From: Streptococcus troglodytae
Lineage (GTDB): Bacteria; Bacillota; Bacilli; Lactobacillales; Streptococcaceae
Reading direction: 5' to 3'
Assembly (NCBI RefSeq): GCF_002355215.1
Contig: NZ_AP014612.1
Span: 62,001-126,000, forward strand
DNA: 64,000 bases
The number at the start of each line of letters is the position of its first letter. Within the stretch, counting starts at the first letter, position 1. The notes under the pieces are model-generated. The model was not told the origin of the DNA. It did no database searches and worked only from the letters and a program-made list of their open reading frames with translations. The translations under genes and the position numbers were made by a program. This document shows positions 31,013-39,696 of this stretch, piece after piece.

Positions 31013-31511
31013 CCCGAGCTTGAAAATCAGGAGAGTGAGGTAGTTAAGAATGACTAATCACTAAAGTGATTGTCTTTCTCTACAGCAATTGCTATTTGGC
31101 GAATGCCCTAAACGTCTTACTAGTCCGATTTTCGAAAAGTATCATTTCCAAAATCTCACGTCATAACTATAAGCTCAATTAAATTCAGAGGTTGCAAACC
31201 AGCCTCTGTTTTTGGAATTGGCTGACGCAAGAAGGAATTGCTGAGTTGTTCAGAACGACTTCTCAAAATATTACAACTTTCTAAGTTTCAAAGAGAGGAA
31301 CTGAACCCGACCTTCAATTCCTAGAAATAAAATAGCGGAAAGGAAAAGTGTTCGTAACTGAACACGGGCGTTAGGCTGGTGCATTCTACTCATTTTGAAT
31401 GAAACTGAATACGCCTACGACTCTGTAAAAAAGAGAAAACCTCCTAGATACTCTAGTATCTTCGTCGGACTTCTTATTTTCTTTGAGTCGCTTAACGGCT
31501 TAATATCTTAT
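31013..31511 (+). other. dnaK-dnaJ intergenic, structured, no gene
   Basis: About 500 bases without a credible gene. It has a terminator-like hairpin CAGAGG..CCTCTG plus TTTTT (about 31188-31216), and a stem around GATACTCTAGTATC (about 31446-31460). A frame that starts at 31395 and runs into dnaJ has no ribosome binding site and is not counted as an extension. Confidence 0.5.
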
Positions 31512-32658
31512 ATGAATAATCAAGAATATTATGATCGTCTTGGTATCTCAAGGGACGCTTCACAAGACGAAATAAAAAAGCCTATCGCAGGATGTCTAAA
31601 AAATATCATCCAGATATTAATAAAGAACCGGGTGCTGAGGAAAAATATAAGGAAATTCAAGAGGCTTATGATACACTAGGCGATGAACAAAAACGTGCTG
31701 CTTATGATCAGTACGGTCCAGCTGGAGCTAATGGCGGCTTTGGTGATAGTAGTGGTTTTGATAGTTCGGGCTTTGGTGGTTTTGATAGTTCGGGCTTTGG
31801 TGGTTTTGAAGATATCTTTTCAAGTTTCTTTGGTGGCGGAACCTCTAGGAATCCTAATGCACCCCGTCAGGGTGATGATCTTCAATATCGTGTTAATTTA
31901 CAATTAGAAGAAGCTGTTTTTGGAACAGAAAAAGAAGTGCACTATAATCGTGAAGCAAGCTGTCATACCTGTAATGGCTCTGGAGCTAAACCAGGGACTA
32001 GTCCTGTTACTTGTAGCAAATGTCATGGTTCAGGTGTTATCAATATGGACACCCAAACGCCACTTGGTATGATGCGTCGTCAAGTAACCTGTGATGTTTG
32101 TCATGGAACGGGCCAAGAAATTAAAGAGCCTTGTCCAACTTGTCATGGAACGGGTCATGAAAAGCAAAGCCATAAAGTTTCTGTCAAGATTCCTGCTGGT
32201 GTTGAAACAGGCCAGCAAATTCGGTTGGCAGGACAAGGGGAAGCTGGTTTTAATGGCGGCCCTTATGGTGACCTCTTTGTCATTATCAATGTCCTCAAGA
32301 GTGATAAATTCGAACGTGATGGTTCAACCATTTACTATAGTATGGACATTAATTTTGTTCAGGCTGCACTTGGTGATACTGTTGAAGTACCAACAGTTCA
32401 TGGTAATGTTGAACTCGCTATTCCAGCAGGTACCCAGACAGGTAAGACATTCCGTCTCAAAGGTAAAGGAGCTCCGCGTTTGCGTGGAAATGGACAGGGA
32501 GATCAGCACGTTACTGTTAATGTTGTTACTCCAACAAAACTTAATGATGCCCAAAAAGAGGCCCTGCAAGATTTTGCTAAGGCTAGTGGTATAAATCCTG
32601 TTCATCCTAAGAAAAAGGTTTCTTTAATAAAGTCAAGGACGCTTTTGATGAGATGTAG
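31512..32658 (+). CDS. dnaJ: Chaperone DnaJ (Hsp40), two frameshifts
   Basis: Cochaperone that delivers substrates to DnaK. After correction it has a J domain (with the HPD motif in KYHPDINK), a Gly/Phe-rich region, four CxxCxGxG zinc motifs ([32 protein letters not shown]) and the C-terminal peptide-binding domain, ending [12 protein letters not shown]. Two single-base losses break the frame: an A in the run 31574-31579 (expected KKAYRR) and a G near 32617 (expected KKKGFF). Both restore standard DnaJ sequence, so I read them as sequencing errors. The G/F region has a perfect 24-base tandem duplication. Confidence 0.93.
31754..31801 (+). repeat. 24-base tandem repeat in dnaJ
   Basis: Two identical 24-base units (31754-31777 and 31778-31801) encode GFDSSGFG twice in the Gly/Phe-rich region of DnaJ. 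This kind of repeat can change copy number in frame. Confidence 0.85.
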
Positions 32659-32675
32659 AATGCGTTAAATATAAG

Positions 32676-32720
32676 AGCAATCGCAGTTGGCTTGGGCATA
32701 GTCATTACGATTGCTTTTTT
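32676..32720 (+). terminator. dnaJ terminator
   Basis: Stem AGCAATCG (32676-32683) / CGATTGCT (32708-32715) followed by TTTTT. The rest of the gap to truA (32721-32943) shows no gene. Confidence 0.75.
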
Positions 32721-32943
32721 GTTTCTCATAAAAAATCGGCGAATCCTAGGTAGGACAGAATAGGCAGTCACAGGTGTAAGTTAGCGGCAGATAGTATGAT
32801 AATTGGCAGTGATATCCACAGCAGTTGCTATGTTAAGTATGTAAACAAGTTAAGCTCAATTAATGCTTTGATTAAAAAGAAGATTTAACCAACTCTGTCC
32901 CCATACAATTTTTCTGATTGTGTGTTGTTCTTAAATAATTGTC

Positions 32944-32961
32944 ATGCTATAATTTTTCTTA
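32944..32961 (+). promoter_or_regulatory. Extended -10 promoter, leaderless truA start
   Basis: TGCTATAAT (TATAAT at 32948-32953) ends 7 bases before the truA ATG at 32961, so the transcript would begin at the start codon. No ribosome binding site is visible. Confidence 0.55.
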
Positions 32962-33709
32962 TGATACGGTATAAAGCGATTATTTCCTATGATGGCACTA
33001 ATTTTCGGGTTTCCAAAGGCAGCCGCAGATGAGAACAGTGCAAGAGGAAATTGAAAAGACTCTTTTACGTTTGAATAGCGGGCAGGTTGTTAAGGTACAT
33101 GGGGCTGGCCGAACAGATGCGGGTGTGCATGCTTATGGTCAAGTCATTCATTTTGATTTGCCGCAGCAAAGGGATTTAGAAAAACTGCGTTTTGGCCTTG
33201 ATACACAGACACCAGATGATATTGATGTTATTCAGGTTGAACAAGTAGCAGATGATTTTCATGCGCGTTACCAAAAGCATCGCAAAACCTATGAATTTTT
33301 AGTAGATTTGGGGAGACCTAAGAATCCTTTGATGCGCCATTATGCCACCCATTTTCCGTATAAAGTGGATTTTTCAGTTGTTAAAGCGGCTATTAAAAAA
33401 TTACGTGGAACCCATGATTTCACTGGTTTTACAGCGTCTGGTACTAGCGTGGAAAACAAGGTTAGAACAATCAGCCGTGCTACTGTTGAAAAAGACGACA
33501 AGACTGGATTTCTCATTTTTACGTTTACAGGAAGTGGTTTTCTTTACAAACAAGTCAGAAATATGGTTGGAACCCTATTAAAAATTGGCAATGGCCGCAT
33601 GCCGATTGACCAAATTGACAGGATTTTAGAATCTGGGGACCGCAGTCTAGCTGGTCCAACAGCTGCAGGTAATGGACTTTATCTTAAGGAGATTATTTAT
33701 GACGACTAA
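32961..33709 (+). CDS. truA: tRNA pseudouridine synthase A, frameshifted
   Basis: Makes pseudouridine at positions 38-40 of tRNA anticodon arms. The start [15 protein letters not shown] is the standard TruA N-terminus. The frame then loses one T in the run 33002-33005, and the correct frame continues [16 protein letters not shown]. The catalytic aspartate lies in [11 protein letters not shown], and the C-terminal half carries FTGFTASG and [14 protein letters not shown]. About 249 residues after correction. The last 11 bases overlap the kinase gene. Confidence 0.93.
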
Positions 33710-34463
33710 GTATATTTTAGCTATTTCAGGTAACGATATTTTTAGTGGAGGTGGGCTTCATGCAGATCTAGCAACTTTCACAAGCCATCATTTACATGGT
33801 TTTGTAGCAGTGACTTGCTTAACAGCAATGACTGATAAAGGCTTTGAAGTGTTTGCAACAGACAGCACTGTTTTTGGCCATCAGCTCAGTAGCCTCAAAG
33901 ATGTGCCGCTTTCAGGTATTAAGCTTGGTCTTTTGCCTAATGTGGACATAGCAGAGCAGGCTTTGGATTTTGTTAAGGTACATGACGATCTTCCAGTAGT
34001 ACTGGATCCTGTCTTGGTTTGTAAAGAAAGTCATGATGTAGAGGTTAGTGCGTTGAGAGATGAGCTCTTAAAATTTTTCCCTTATGCTGCTGTTATTACT
34101 CCGAATTTGGCTGAAGCTGAATTATTGACGCAAATGCCAATAAAAAATCTTGATGATATGAAGGCAGCGGCCAAATGCCTTTATCATTTAGGTGCTAAAA
34201 ATGTTGTTGTTAAAGGAGGAACGCGGCTGAGTTCAAAACGAGCGATAGATGTCTTTTTTGATGGTGAAAAGGTAGAAATTTTGGATTATCCTCTGCTGGC
34301 AAATAACAATATCGGTGCAGGCTGTACTTTTGCATCAAGCATTGCCAGTCAAATAGTGTTAGGAAAGCCCGTTTTAGAAGCAGTTAAAGTATCCAAAGAA
34401 TTTGTCTATCAGGCTATTGAGCATTCAGATCAATACGGAGTCAATCAACATTATGAAAAATAG
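33699..34463 (+). CDS. ThiD/PdxK-type phosphomethylpyrimidine or pyridoxine kinase
   Basis: Ribokinase-fold vitamin kinase of about 254 residues. The start [19 protein letters not shown] has AGGAG upstream and overlaps truA. Conserved motifs: [31 protein letters not shown] and [15 protein letters not shown] (anion-hole GAGC with catalytic context). It is coupled by overlap to a gene for an ECF transporter S component, so it likely phosphorylates the vitamin that this carrier imports (HMP for thiamine, or a vitamin B6 form). The sequence alone does not decide which. Confidence 0.87.
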   Translation: MTTKYILAISGNDIFSGGGLHADLATFTSHHLHGFVAVTCLTAMTDKGFEVFATDSTVFGHQLSSLKDVPLSGIKLGLLPNVDIAEQALDFVKVHDDLPVVLDPVLVCKESHDVEVSALRDELLKFFPYAAVITPNLAEAELLTQMPIKNLDDMKAAAKCLYHLGAKNVVVKGGTRLSSKRAIDVFFDGEKVEILDYPLLANNNIGAGCTFASSIASQIVLGKPVLEAVKVSKEFVYQAIEHSDQYGVNQHYEK

Positions 34464-34916
34464 TAATTTACAAGAAATCAGTCTTTTAGCTATCCTAACA
34501 GCTTTAAGCGTTGTTTTTGGTTTATTTATTAAAATTCCGACACCAACTGGTTTTTTAACGTTATTGGACGCAGGTATTTATTTTACAGCCTTTTATCTAG
34601 GCTCCAAAGCAGCCGCGATTGTTGGTGGCTTATCAGGTTTTTTAATTGATTTGATTGCCGGTTACCCTAATTGGATGTTTGTCAGCTTTTTGGCGCATGG
34701 CTCACAAGGTTACTTTGCTGGTTGGACTGGGAAAAACAATTTTTAGGTCTTGCTTTAGCTTCTCTGTCTATGATTAGTATTTATTTACTCTGTTCCATTC
34801 CTATGTATGGATTAGGAGCTTCAATTGCTGGTGCTTGGGGCAATATTTTGCAAAATTTTTTTGGTATGTTTGTTGGTTATACGCTTAGCCTTGCCTATAG
34901 GCGCGTGAAGCCTTGA
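34453..34916 (+). CDS. ECF transporter S component (vitamin precursor), frameshifted
   Basis: A small integral membrane protein with about five to six helices, starting [19 protein letters not shown], of the ECF S-component group that captures a vitamin for a shared energising module. It overlaps the kinase gene upstream, suggesting uptake and phosphorylation of the same compound. The frame breaks at an A run (34732-34736, one A short; expected GKKQFLGLAL) and continues to 34916. About 154 residues after correction. Confidence 0.82.
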
Positions 34917-34961
34917 TCATCTCTAATTTAGTGATGATAAACGAAAATAAAGAGGTTGAAA

Positions 34962-35525
34962 ATGGATTTAGAAAACTTAGCCGAAGAAACAAGAACTGTT
35001 CTAGCAGATCTCGTTAAACGAAGCAACATCAAGAAAGGACAGATTTTTGTTTTAGGTCTGTCCAGCAGTGAGGTTGCCGGTGGTGTAATTGGGAAGAATT
35101 CTAATCTTGACATCGGAGAAGTTATTGTTAAGACGATTCTTACTTATCTCAATGACAGAGGAATTTACCTAGCGGTTCAAGGGTGTGAGCACCTCAATCG
35201 TGCTCTTGTGGTTGAACGAGAGTTAGCTGATAAAAGAAATTTGGAAATTGTAAATGTCCTGCCTAATCTTCATGCTGGCGGCAGTGGTCAACTAGCAGCT
35301 TTTAAATACATGAAAGATCCTGTGGAAGTTGAAGAAATTGTAGCTGATGCAGGTCTTGATATTGGGGATACTGCTATTGGTATGCACGTGAAACGCGTTC
35401 AAGTTCCTTTGCGTCCTCTCCTAAGAGAACTGGGGGGTGCTCATTTGACGGCTCTTGCCAGTCGACCTAAGTTAATCGGTGGCAGCCGTGCTAGCTATCA
35501 GCCAGATCCTATTCGTAAATTTTAA
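34962..35525 (+). CDS. UPF0340 / TIGR01440 family protein
   Basis: A 187-residue cytoplasmic protein starting [18 protein letters not shown], with AGAGG upstream. Conserved pieces include [32 protein letters not shown] and the C-terminal [20 protein letters not shown]. The family is widespread in Firmicutes with no established reaction that I know. It probably shares the transcript of the truA-kinase-S-component genes and is followed by a terminator. Confidence 0.9.
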   Translation: MDLENLAEETRTVLADLVKRSNIKKGQIFVLGLSSSEVAGGVIGKNSNLDIGEVIVKTILTYLNDRGIYLAVQGCEHLNRALVVERELADKRNLEIVNVLPNLHAGGSGQLAAFKYMKDPVEVEEIVADAGLDIGDTAIGMHVKRVQVPLRPLLRELGGAHLTALASRPKLIGGSRASYQPDPIRKF

Positions 35526-35561
35526 AATTGTAAAACTGAATTTGGAAATAAGAATAAACAC

Positions 35562-35598
35562 AAAGCCCTCATTAGAATGATTTCTAGTGAGGGCTTTT
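35562..35598. terminator. Bidirectional terminator
   Basis: Stem AAAGCCCTCA-TTAGAA / TTCTAGTGAGGGCTTT (one mismatch) with T and A runs on both sides, placed between the converging UPF0340 and mscS genes. Confidence 0.85.
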
Positions 35599-35695
35599 AG
35601 TGTTTATGGTCTGTTTTGGAAATTATTATCAGCGGTAGTGGTGGGTGTTTAGCTTACATTTATTTTTTAACTGTTGATTTATGATAATAGCCTTC

Positions 35696-36553
35696 TTATT
35701 TTTTAGCAATAGGCATGGCATTAGCTGTTGGCAGGGAAATATGATTTGCCAGCAATGCTTCTTGATAGAGGCGATAAAAAGTATAGTAAATATGATTTTG
35801 CTTGCTATTTTGAACAAAAATATCTATTCGAAAAACGATTTGACCTGTGACAGGAGAGGTCGTTGCTCCTAAGATATTAGGAACACCAACGATTTCAGGA
35901 AACTGACTGATATTGTCTTCGTTGACTTGTTTGATAATGGTAGTTACTTGTCTAAGATTAGTATTAGCATAGATAGGGATATCTATCTGTGCTCGCATAT
36001 CACCGCGTGACAAATTACTGACGATGGTAATATTGCGATTGGGGACGAAATGCAGAGTGCCATCAAAATCACGAATTTGTGTGGTTCGGATGCCAACACT
36101 AGAGACTGTTCCAGAGATTGAACCCGTTGTTGCTCTTAATTTAACGGAATCTCCAACATCAAACTGGCGTTCCAGCAAAATGAAAAAGCCATTTACCAGA
36201 TCGGAAAGGAAACCTTGAGCACCAAGACCAATAGCCACCCCTGCAATACCTGCACCAGCTAGAAGACTTGAAACAGGCAGACCAATAATAGCTAAAATCC
36301 AATATATCAACAGAAAATAGAGACTATAATCCATGATATTATGAAAAAGCTTAATCAAGGTTTTTTGTCGGCCCTGGCTATATCTAGCTAGAGCAGTAGA
36401 TCTCGCAATTGTTTTTTCAAAAAGATAACTAATAACTCTTTTAGCAATAATAAAAACAATGAGCAGAAGCAGAATGGACAATAGTTTTGACGCAAATTCA
36501 AATAAGAGGTTTTCTAAGTTAAAATGGCCAAAATAAGAAGTAATCAATTTCAT
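35696..36553 (-). CDS. mscS: Small-conductance mechanosensitive channel MscS
   Basis: A 285-residue membrane channel that opens under hypo-osmotic stress. There are three N-terminal membrane helices; the pore helix region reads LAGAGIAGVAIGLGAQGFLSDLVNG, a Gly/Ala pattern typical of MscS TM3. The cytoplasmic beta domain with GDSVKLRATTG and FVPNRNI follows. Full length. It faces the upstream operon across a shared terminator and runs away from tig. Confidence 0.93.
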   Translation of the reverse strand: MKLITSYFGHFNLENLLFEFASKLLSILLLLIVFIIAKRVISYLFEKTIARSTALARYSQGRQKTLIKLFHNIMDYSLYFLLIYWILAIIGLPVSSLLAGAGIAGVAIGLGAQGFLSDLVNGFFILLERQFDVGDSVKLRATTGSISGTVSSVGIRTTQIRDFDGTLHFVPNRNITIVSNLSRGDMRAQIDIPIYANTNLRQVTTIIKQVNEDNISQFPEIVGVPNILGATTSPVTGQIVFRIDIFVQNSKQNHIYYTFYRLYQEALLANHISLPTANAMPIAKK

Positions 36554-36863
36554 AAATTTAGTTTATCAAAAAATGAAAAAATAGGGAAATGAATCTGTAC
36601 TGATCCCAAAAGTTGGACGAAGAATCTAATGATTGGGGTGCAGTTCAATCCGCACCCCTACAAGAATTAATTTGACTCTCAATTCTGCTTGAGATGGGAA
36701 AAATGAAAAGGGTTTCATAAAAACTTCTTCTTTTTTGAAAGAAACTAACTTTAATTGCTATTTTCAGAGAGTTTGGAAGTTTTTCAAAAAGAAAAAAACT
36801 TCCAAATTAGCAATAAATATGATACACTGGAAAGGCAAATAAATTTTAAGGAGAAATGACTTC
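36554..36863 (+). promoter_or_regulatory. tig upstream region with a large nested hairpin
   Basis: A perfect 13-base stem, TTTGGAAGTTTTT (36772-36784) with AAAAACTTCCAAA (36794-36806), is nested in an outer stem ATTGCTA / TAGCAAT (36754-36760 with 36808-36814). A -10 candidate TATGAT (about 36818-36823) follows at once, and AAGGAG precedes tig. The hairpin occupies the -35 region, so it may be the terminator of a lost gene or a regulator site. The rest (36554-36750) shows nothing. Confidence 0.5.
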
Positions 36864-38146
36864 ATGTCTACATCATTTGAAAACAAAGCTACCAATCGTG
36901 GTGTTGTTACATTTACGATCAGTCAAGATAAAATCAAACCAGCTCTTGATCAGGCCTTTAATAAAGTGAAAAAGGATTTAACAGCACCAGGTTTCCGTAA
37001 AGGTCATATGCCACGTACAGTCTTTAATCAAAAATTTGGAGAAGAAGCTCTTTATGAAGAGGCTTTAAACAGTATTTTACCAGCAGCTTATGAAGAAGCC
37101 GTTGCTGAATTAGAACTTGATGTTGTCACTCAGCCAAAAGTTGATGTTAAATCAATGGAAAAAGGTAAGGATTGGGAAATTACAGCAGAAGTTGTAACAA
37201 AACCAGAAGTAAAGCTTGGAAATTACAAAAATCTTGAAGTATCAGTAGAAGAATCAAAAGAGGTTACTGATGCAGAAGTTGATGAAAAAATTGAACGTGA
37301 ACGCAATAATTTAGCTGAACTGGTTCTTAAAGAAGAAGCAGCCGTTGAAGGTGATACTGTCGTGATTGACTTTGTTGGTTCAGTTGATGGTGTTGAATTT
37401 GATGGTGGTAAAGGCGATAATTTCTCGCTTGAACTTGGTTCTGGTCAGTTTATCCCAGGTTTTGAAGAACAACTGGTTGGCAAAAAGGCTGGTGAAACAG
37501 TTAAGGTTAATGTCACTTTCCCAGAAGATTACCAATCTGCTGACCTTGCAGGAAAAGATGCAACATTCGTGACGACTATTCATGAAGTTAAGGCCAAGGA
37601 AGTTCCAGAACTTGATGATGAATTGGCTAAAGATATTGATGAAGAAGTTGAAACATTGGATGAACTAAAAGCTAAGTATCGTAAGGAACTGGAAGCTACT
37701 AAAGAGACTGCATACAATGATGCGGTTGAAACAGCAGTTATTGACCTAGCGGTTGCTAATGCTGAAATCGTTGAATTGCCAGAAGAGATGATTCATGATG
37801 AGGTCCAACGTGCGATGCAAGAATTCATGGGGAATATGCAGCGTCAAGGGATTTCACCAGAGATGTACTTCCAATTGACAGGTACAACTGAAGAGGATCT
37901 TCACAAGCAATATGAAGCGGATGCTGACAAACGCGTAAAACAAACCTTGTTATTGAAGCAGTTGCGAAAGCAGAAGGCTTTGAAGCGACAGATGAAGAAA
38001 TTGAAAAAGAAATTTCTGATCTTGCAACAGAATACAAGATGGAAGCTGAGCAAGTGCGTTCCCTTCTTTCACCAGATATGCTCAAACATGACATTGCAAT
38101 GAAAAAAGCGGTTGACGTTATTACTGATTCTGTTAAAGTGAAATAA
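36864..38146 (+). CDS. tig: Trigger factor, frameshifted near the C-terminus
   Basis: Ribosome-bound chaperone and peptidyl-prolyl isomerase, called RopA in S. mutans. The N-terminal ribosome-binding domain has GFRKGHMPR (about 43-51), followed by the FKBP-like domain with [17 protein letters not shown] and the C-terminal helical arms. One base is missing at about 37955 (expected [18 protein letters not shown]). The corrected frame ends at 38146, giving about 427 residues, the usual length. A terminator follows. In S. mutans this gene is linked to stress tolerance and competence. Confidence 0.95.
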
Positions 38147-38151
38147 AAATA

Positions 38152-38183
38152 AAAGCTAGATGGAAGAAACATCTGGCTTTTTG
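38152..38183 (+). terminator. tig terminator
   Basis: Stem AAAGCTAGATG / CATCTGGCTTT (one G-U pair) followed by TT, five bases after the tig stop. Confidence 0.8.
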
Positions 38184-38215
38184 AGTGCAAAAAATGTGAT
38201 TTTTTATGATCTGAT

Positions 38216-39043
38216 ACCCGTGGTGCTAGTTAATCTTTTAGTTCACAAAAAAGTTCATTTGGACTATGCTGTCAGTGACCAAACCGACAGCATAGTCCAA
38301 ATGAACGACTTTAATTATCACTCTAAAACTCATCACTTGCAATACAGCATGAAACAATTGAAACAATTTGTTCTCGATATTATTAGGAATATGCTCCAAC
38401 AGTTTTTCTAGTTCTTCAAGCAGAACTAGGTATCACATCTCAACGAAAATTCTATCGGATGTGTCGATTGTTTATTGGTGATACAGTTCTAGAAAAACTC
38501 GCTTTTATCGTAGAGCTCCGCTATCTCGTTCCTCTGCTAAAATTAATTCACCAATGGATGAGTAAGCAGTTTTTCCATGATGATACGGCTATTATAGATA
38601 GTTTTCCACTTCCACTTTGTCTACCAGCTGGAAATGGGGAAGCAAAGGCATTAAAGGAGCAAGCTGATATTTCCTATAAACCTTCTAAGAAAATGTAGTT
38701 TTATGGATTTAAAGTGCACATACTAGTCATGTGGCAGAAGCATTGATAGAAAACAGCCCATTTCCTTATATTCTAATGGATCTTGGTTACCTAAGCGTGC
38801 CTTTGAAGGCTCGTAAAAGGCATTGCTTTTGGACACCATTACGACAGAATATGGAAGGGGATAAAAAGCACAATCATTGGAAACTGCTAGTTCAACGACG
38901 GACAATTGAAATCAGATTTTTCGTTCTTTGTTCTGCCTTTGGTATCGAAAAAACATTGGCAAGAAGTTTGAAGGGAATTGAACTGTGGGTAGAACAAGTT
39001 GTTTGGGCTTATAATCTAAGATTTCTAAACTAGCACGAGGGGT
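38216..39043 (+). mobile_element. Decayed IS982-family element, copy 1
   Basis: The ends ACCCGTGGTGCTAGTTAATC (left) and AAACTAGCACGAGGGGT (right) are inverted repeats of each other. Inside are broken pieces of an IS982-type transposase, including HHLQYSMKQLKQF, a DDTAIIDSFPLPLC acidic-site segment and KTLARSLKGIELWVEQVVWAYN, with stops and lost segments. It forms the left border of the accessory island; copy 2 in the opposite direction forms the right border. Confidence 0.82.
38253..38306. repeat. Perfect 21-base inverted repeat inside IS copy 1
   Basis: Left arm 38253-38273 (GTTCATTTGGACTATGCTGTC begins it) and right arm 38286-38306 are exact reverse complements with a 12-base spacer. Copy 2 keeps the left-arm region without the right arm, so the right arm arose by local inverted duplication in copy 1. 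Confidence 0.8.
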
Positions 39044-39534
39044 AAACCTTATATTGATTTAATTGAGCAACTTGATAATCCAACTTTGATCATGTTTCTA
39101 AGAACGAATTTGGAACAGATTATAAAAAGATAACCTAACGATGATAAAAGGTACCGAACTACTAAAGTAGTCAACGCCTTTCTTTTGGAAGAATTTAAAA
39201 TAAGAAAGTAAAGTATCTTACCATATAGCTAACTACAACAGTAACAAAAACAAAAATGATAAGCAAATGGCGAGATAAATAATTCTTTTTAACATTGGGA
39301 GCCTCAACATCCTTCATCCTTAATCTACTAGGAAATTTGTGTAAAATAGTATAATTGCAAATATGAAAATAAATAAAAAAAAATCAGATTTGCAAATTTT
39401 TAAAAATTGTTATTAAGAGTGGTATAGTAAAAGTGTAAACAATTTAGTTAGATGTTTGCGATCAGATTATCATAAAGAAAATACTAGTTAGTTCTTTAAT
39501 AATAATCTGAAATCTAAAAAGGAGGACTGACATC
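39044..39534 (+). other. Island left end and upstream region of the peptide operon
   Basis: AT-rich. An extended -10 candidate TGGTATAGT (about 39420-39428) could drive the peptide gene through a leader of about 100 bases. A possible tiny minus-strand gene lies at 39195-39317. Otherwise nothing clear. Confidence 0.45.
39195..39317 (-). CDS. Possible 40-residue single-pass membrane protein
   Basis: The frame starts MKDVEAPNVKKNYLSRHLL and continues with a hydrophobic segment (IIFVFVTVVVSY) and a short basic-aromatic tail. The ribosome binding site is poor: a TAAGG abuts the start codon. It lies inside the island, divergent to the peptide gene. It could be a small immunity or membrane protein, or a chance frame. 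Confidence 0.25.
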   Translation of the reverse strand: MKDVEAPNVKKNYLSRHLLIIFVFVTVVVSYMVRYFTFLF

Positions 39535-39618
39535 ATGAAAAAACTTAGTAAGAAACAATCTCGTATTGTAAAAGCTGGTTGGGTATGTGTTGGTTGGGGC
39601 TTTGTTTGTTGGGGCTAA
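39535..39618 (+). CDS. Double-glycine-type precursor of a Trp/Cys-rich 12-residue peptide
   Basis: A 27-codon gene with perfect AAGGAGG nine bases before the ATG. The first 15 residues, MKKLSKKQSRIVKAG, fit the double-glycine leader consensus LSxxELxxIxGG position by position: Leu -12, Ser -11, Gln -8, Ser -7, Val -4, Ala -2, Gly -1. Cleavage after AG by the C39 protease encoded next would release WVCVGWGFVCWG, with four Trp and two Cys seven apart in a nearly mirror-symmetric order. I know no described bacteriocin or pheromone with this sequence. Neighbours (exporter, ABC immunity pair, two thioredoxin-fold proteins) suggest secretion and disulfide formation. Confidence 0.85.
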   Translation: MKKLSKKQSRIVKAGWVCVGWGFVCWG

Positions 39619-39642
39619 CTAACTAATGCTAAACTAAATTTT

Positions 39643-39673
39643 AGGTGGATAGGCATAAGCTATCCACCTTTTT
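39643..39673 (+). terminator. Attenuator hairpin after the peptide gene
   Basis: Perfect 10-base stem AGGTGGATAG (39643-39652) / CTATCCACCT (39660-39669) with T5. It stands between the precursor and the exporter gene, so the precursor should be transcribed in excess with readthrough into the operon. Confidence 0.88.
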
Positions 39674-39696
39674 AAAATAAAATGAAAGGGACTGGG

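Noticed and set aside
31395-31511. N-terminal extension of dnaJ
   Set aside because: DnaJ proteins start at the J domain; the extra residues have no family match or ribosome binding site.
38250-38306. CRISPR-like repeat
   Set aside because: Only one inverted pair, no spaced direct repeats; no CRISPR array is seen anywhere in the window.
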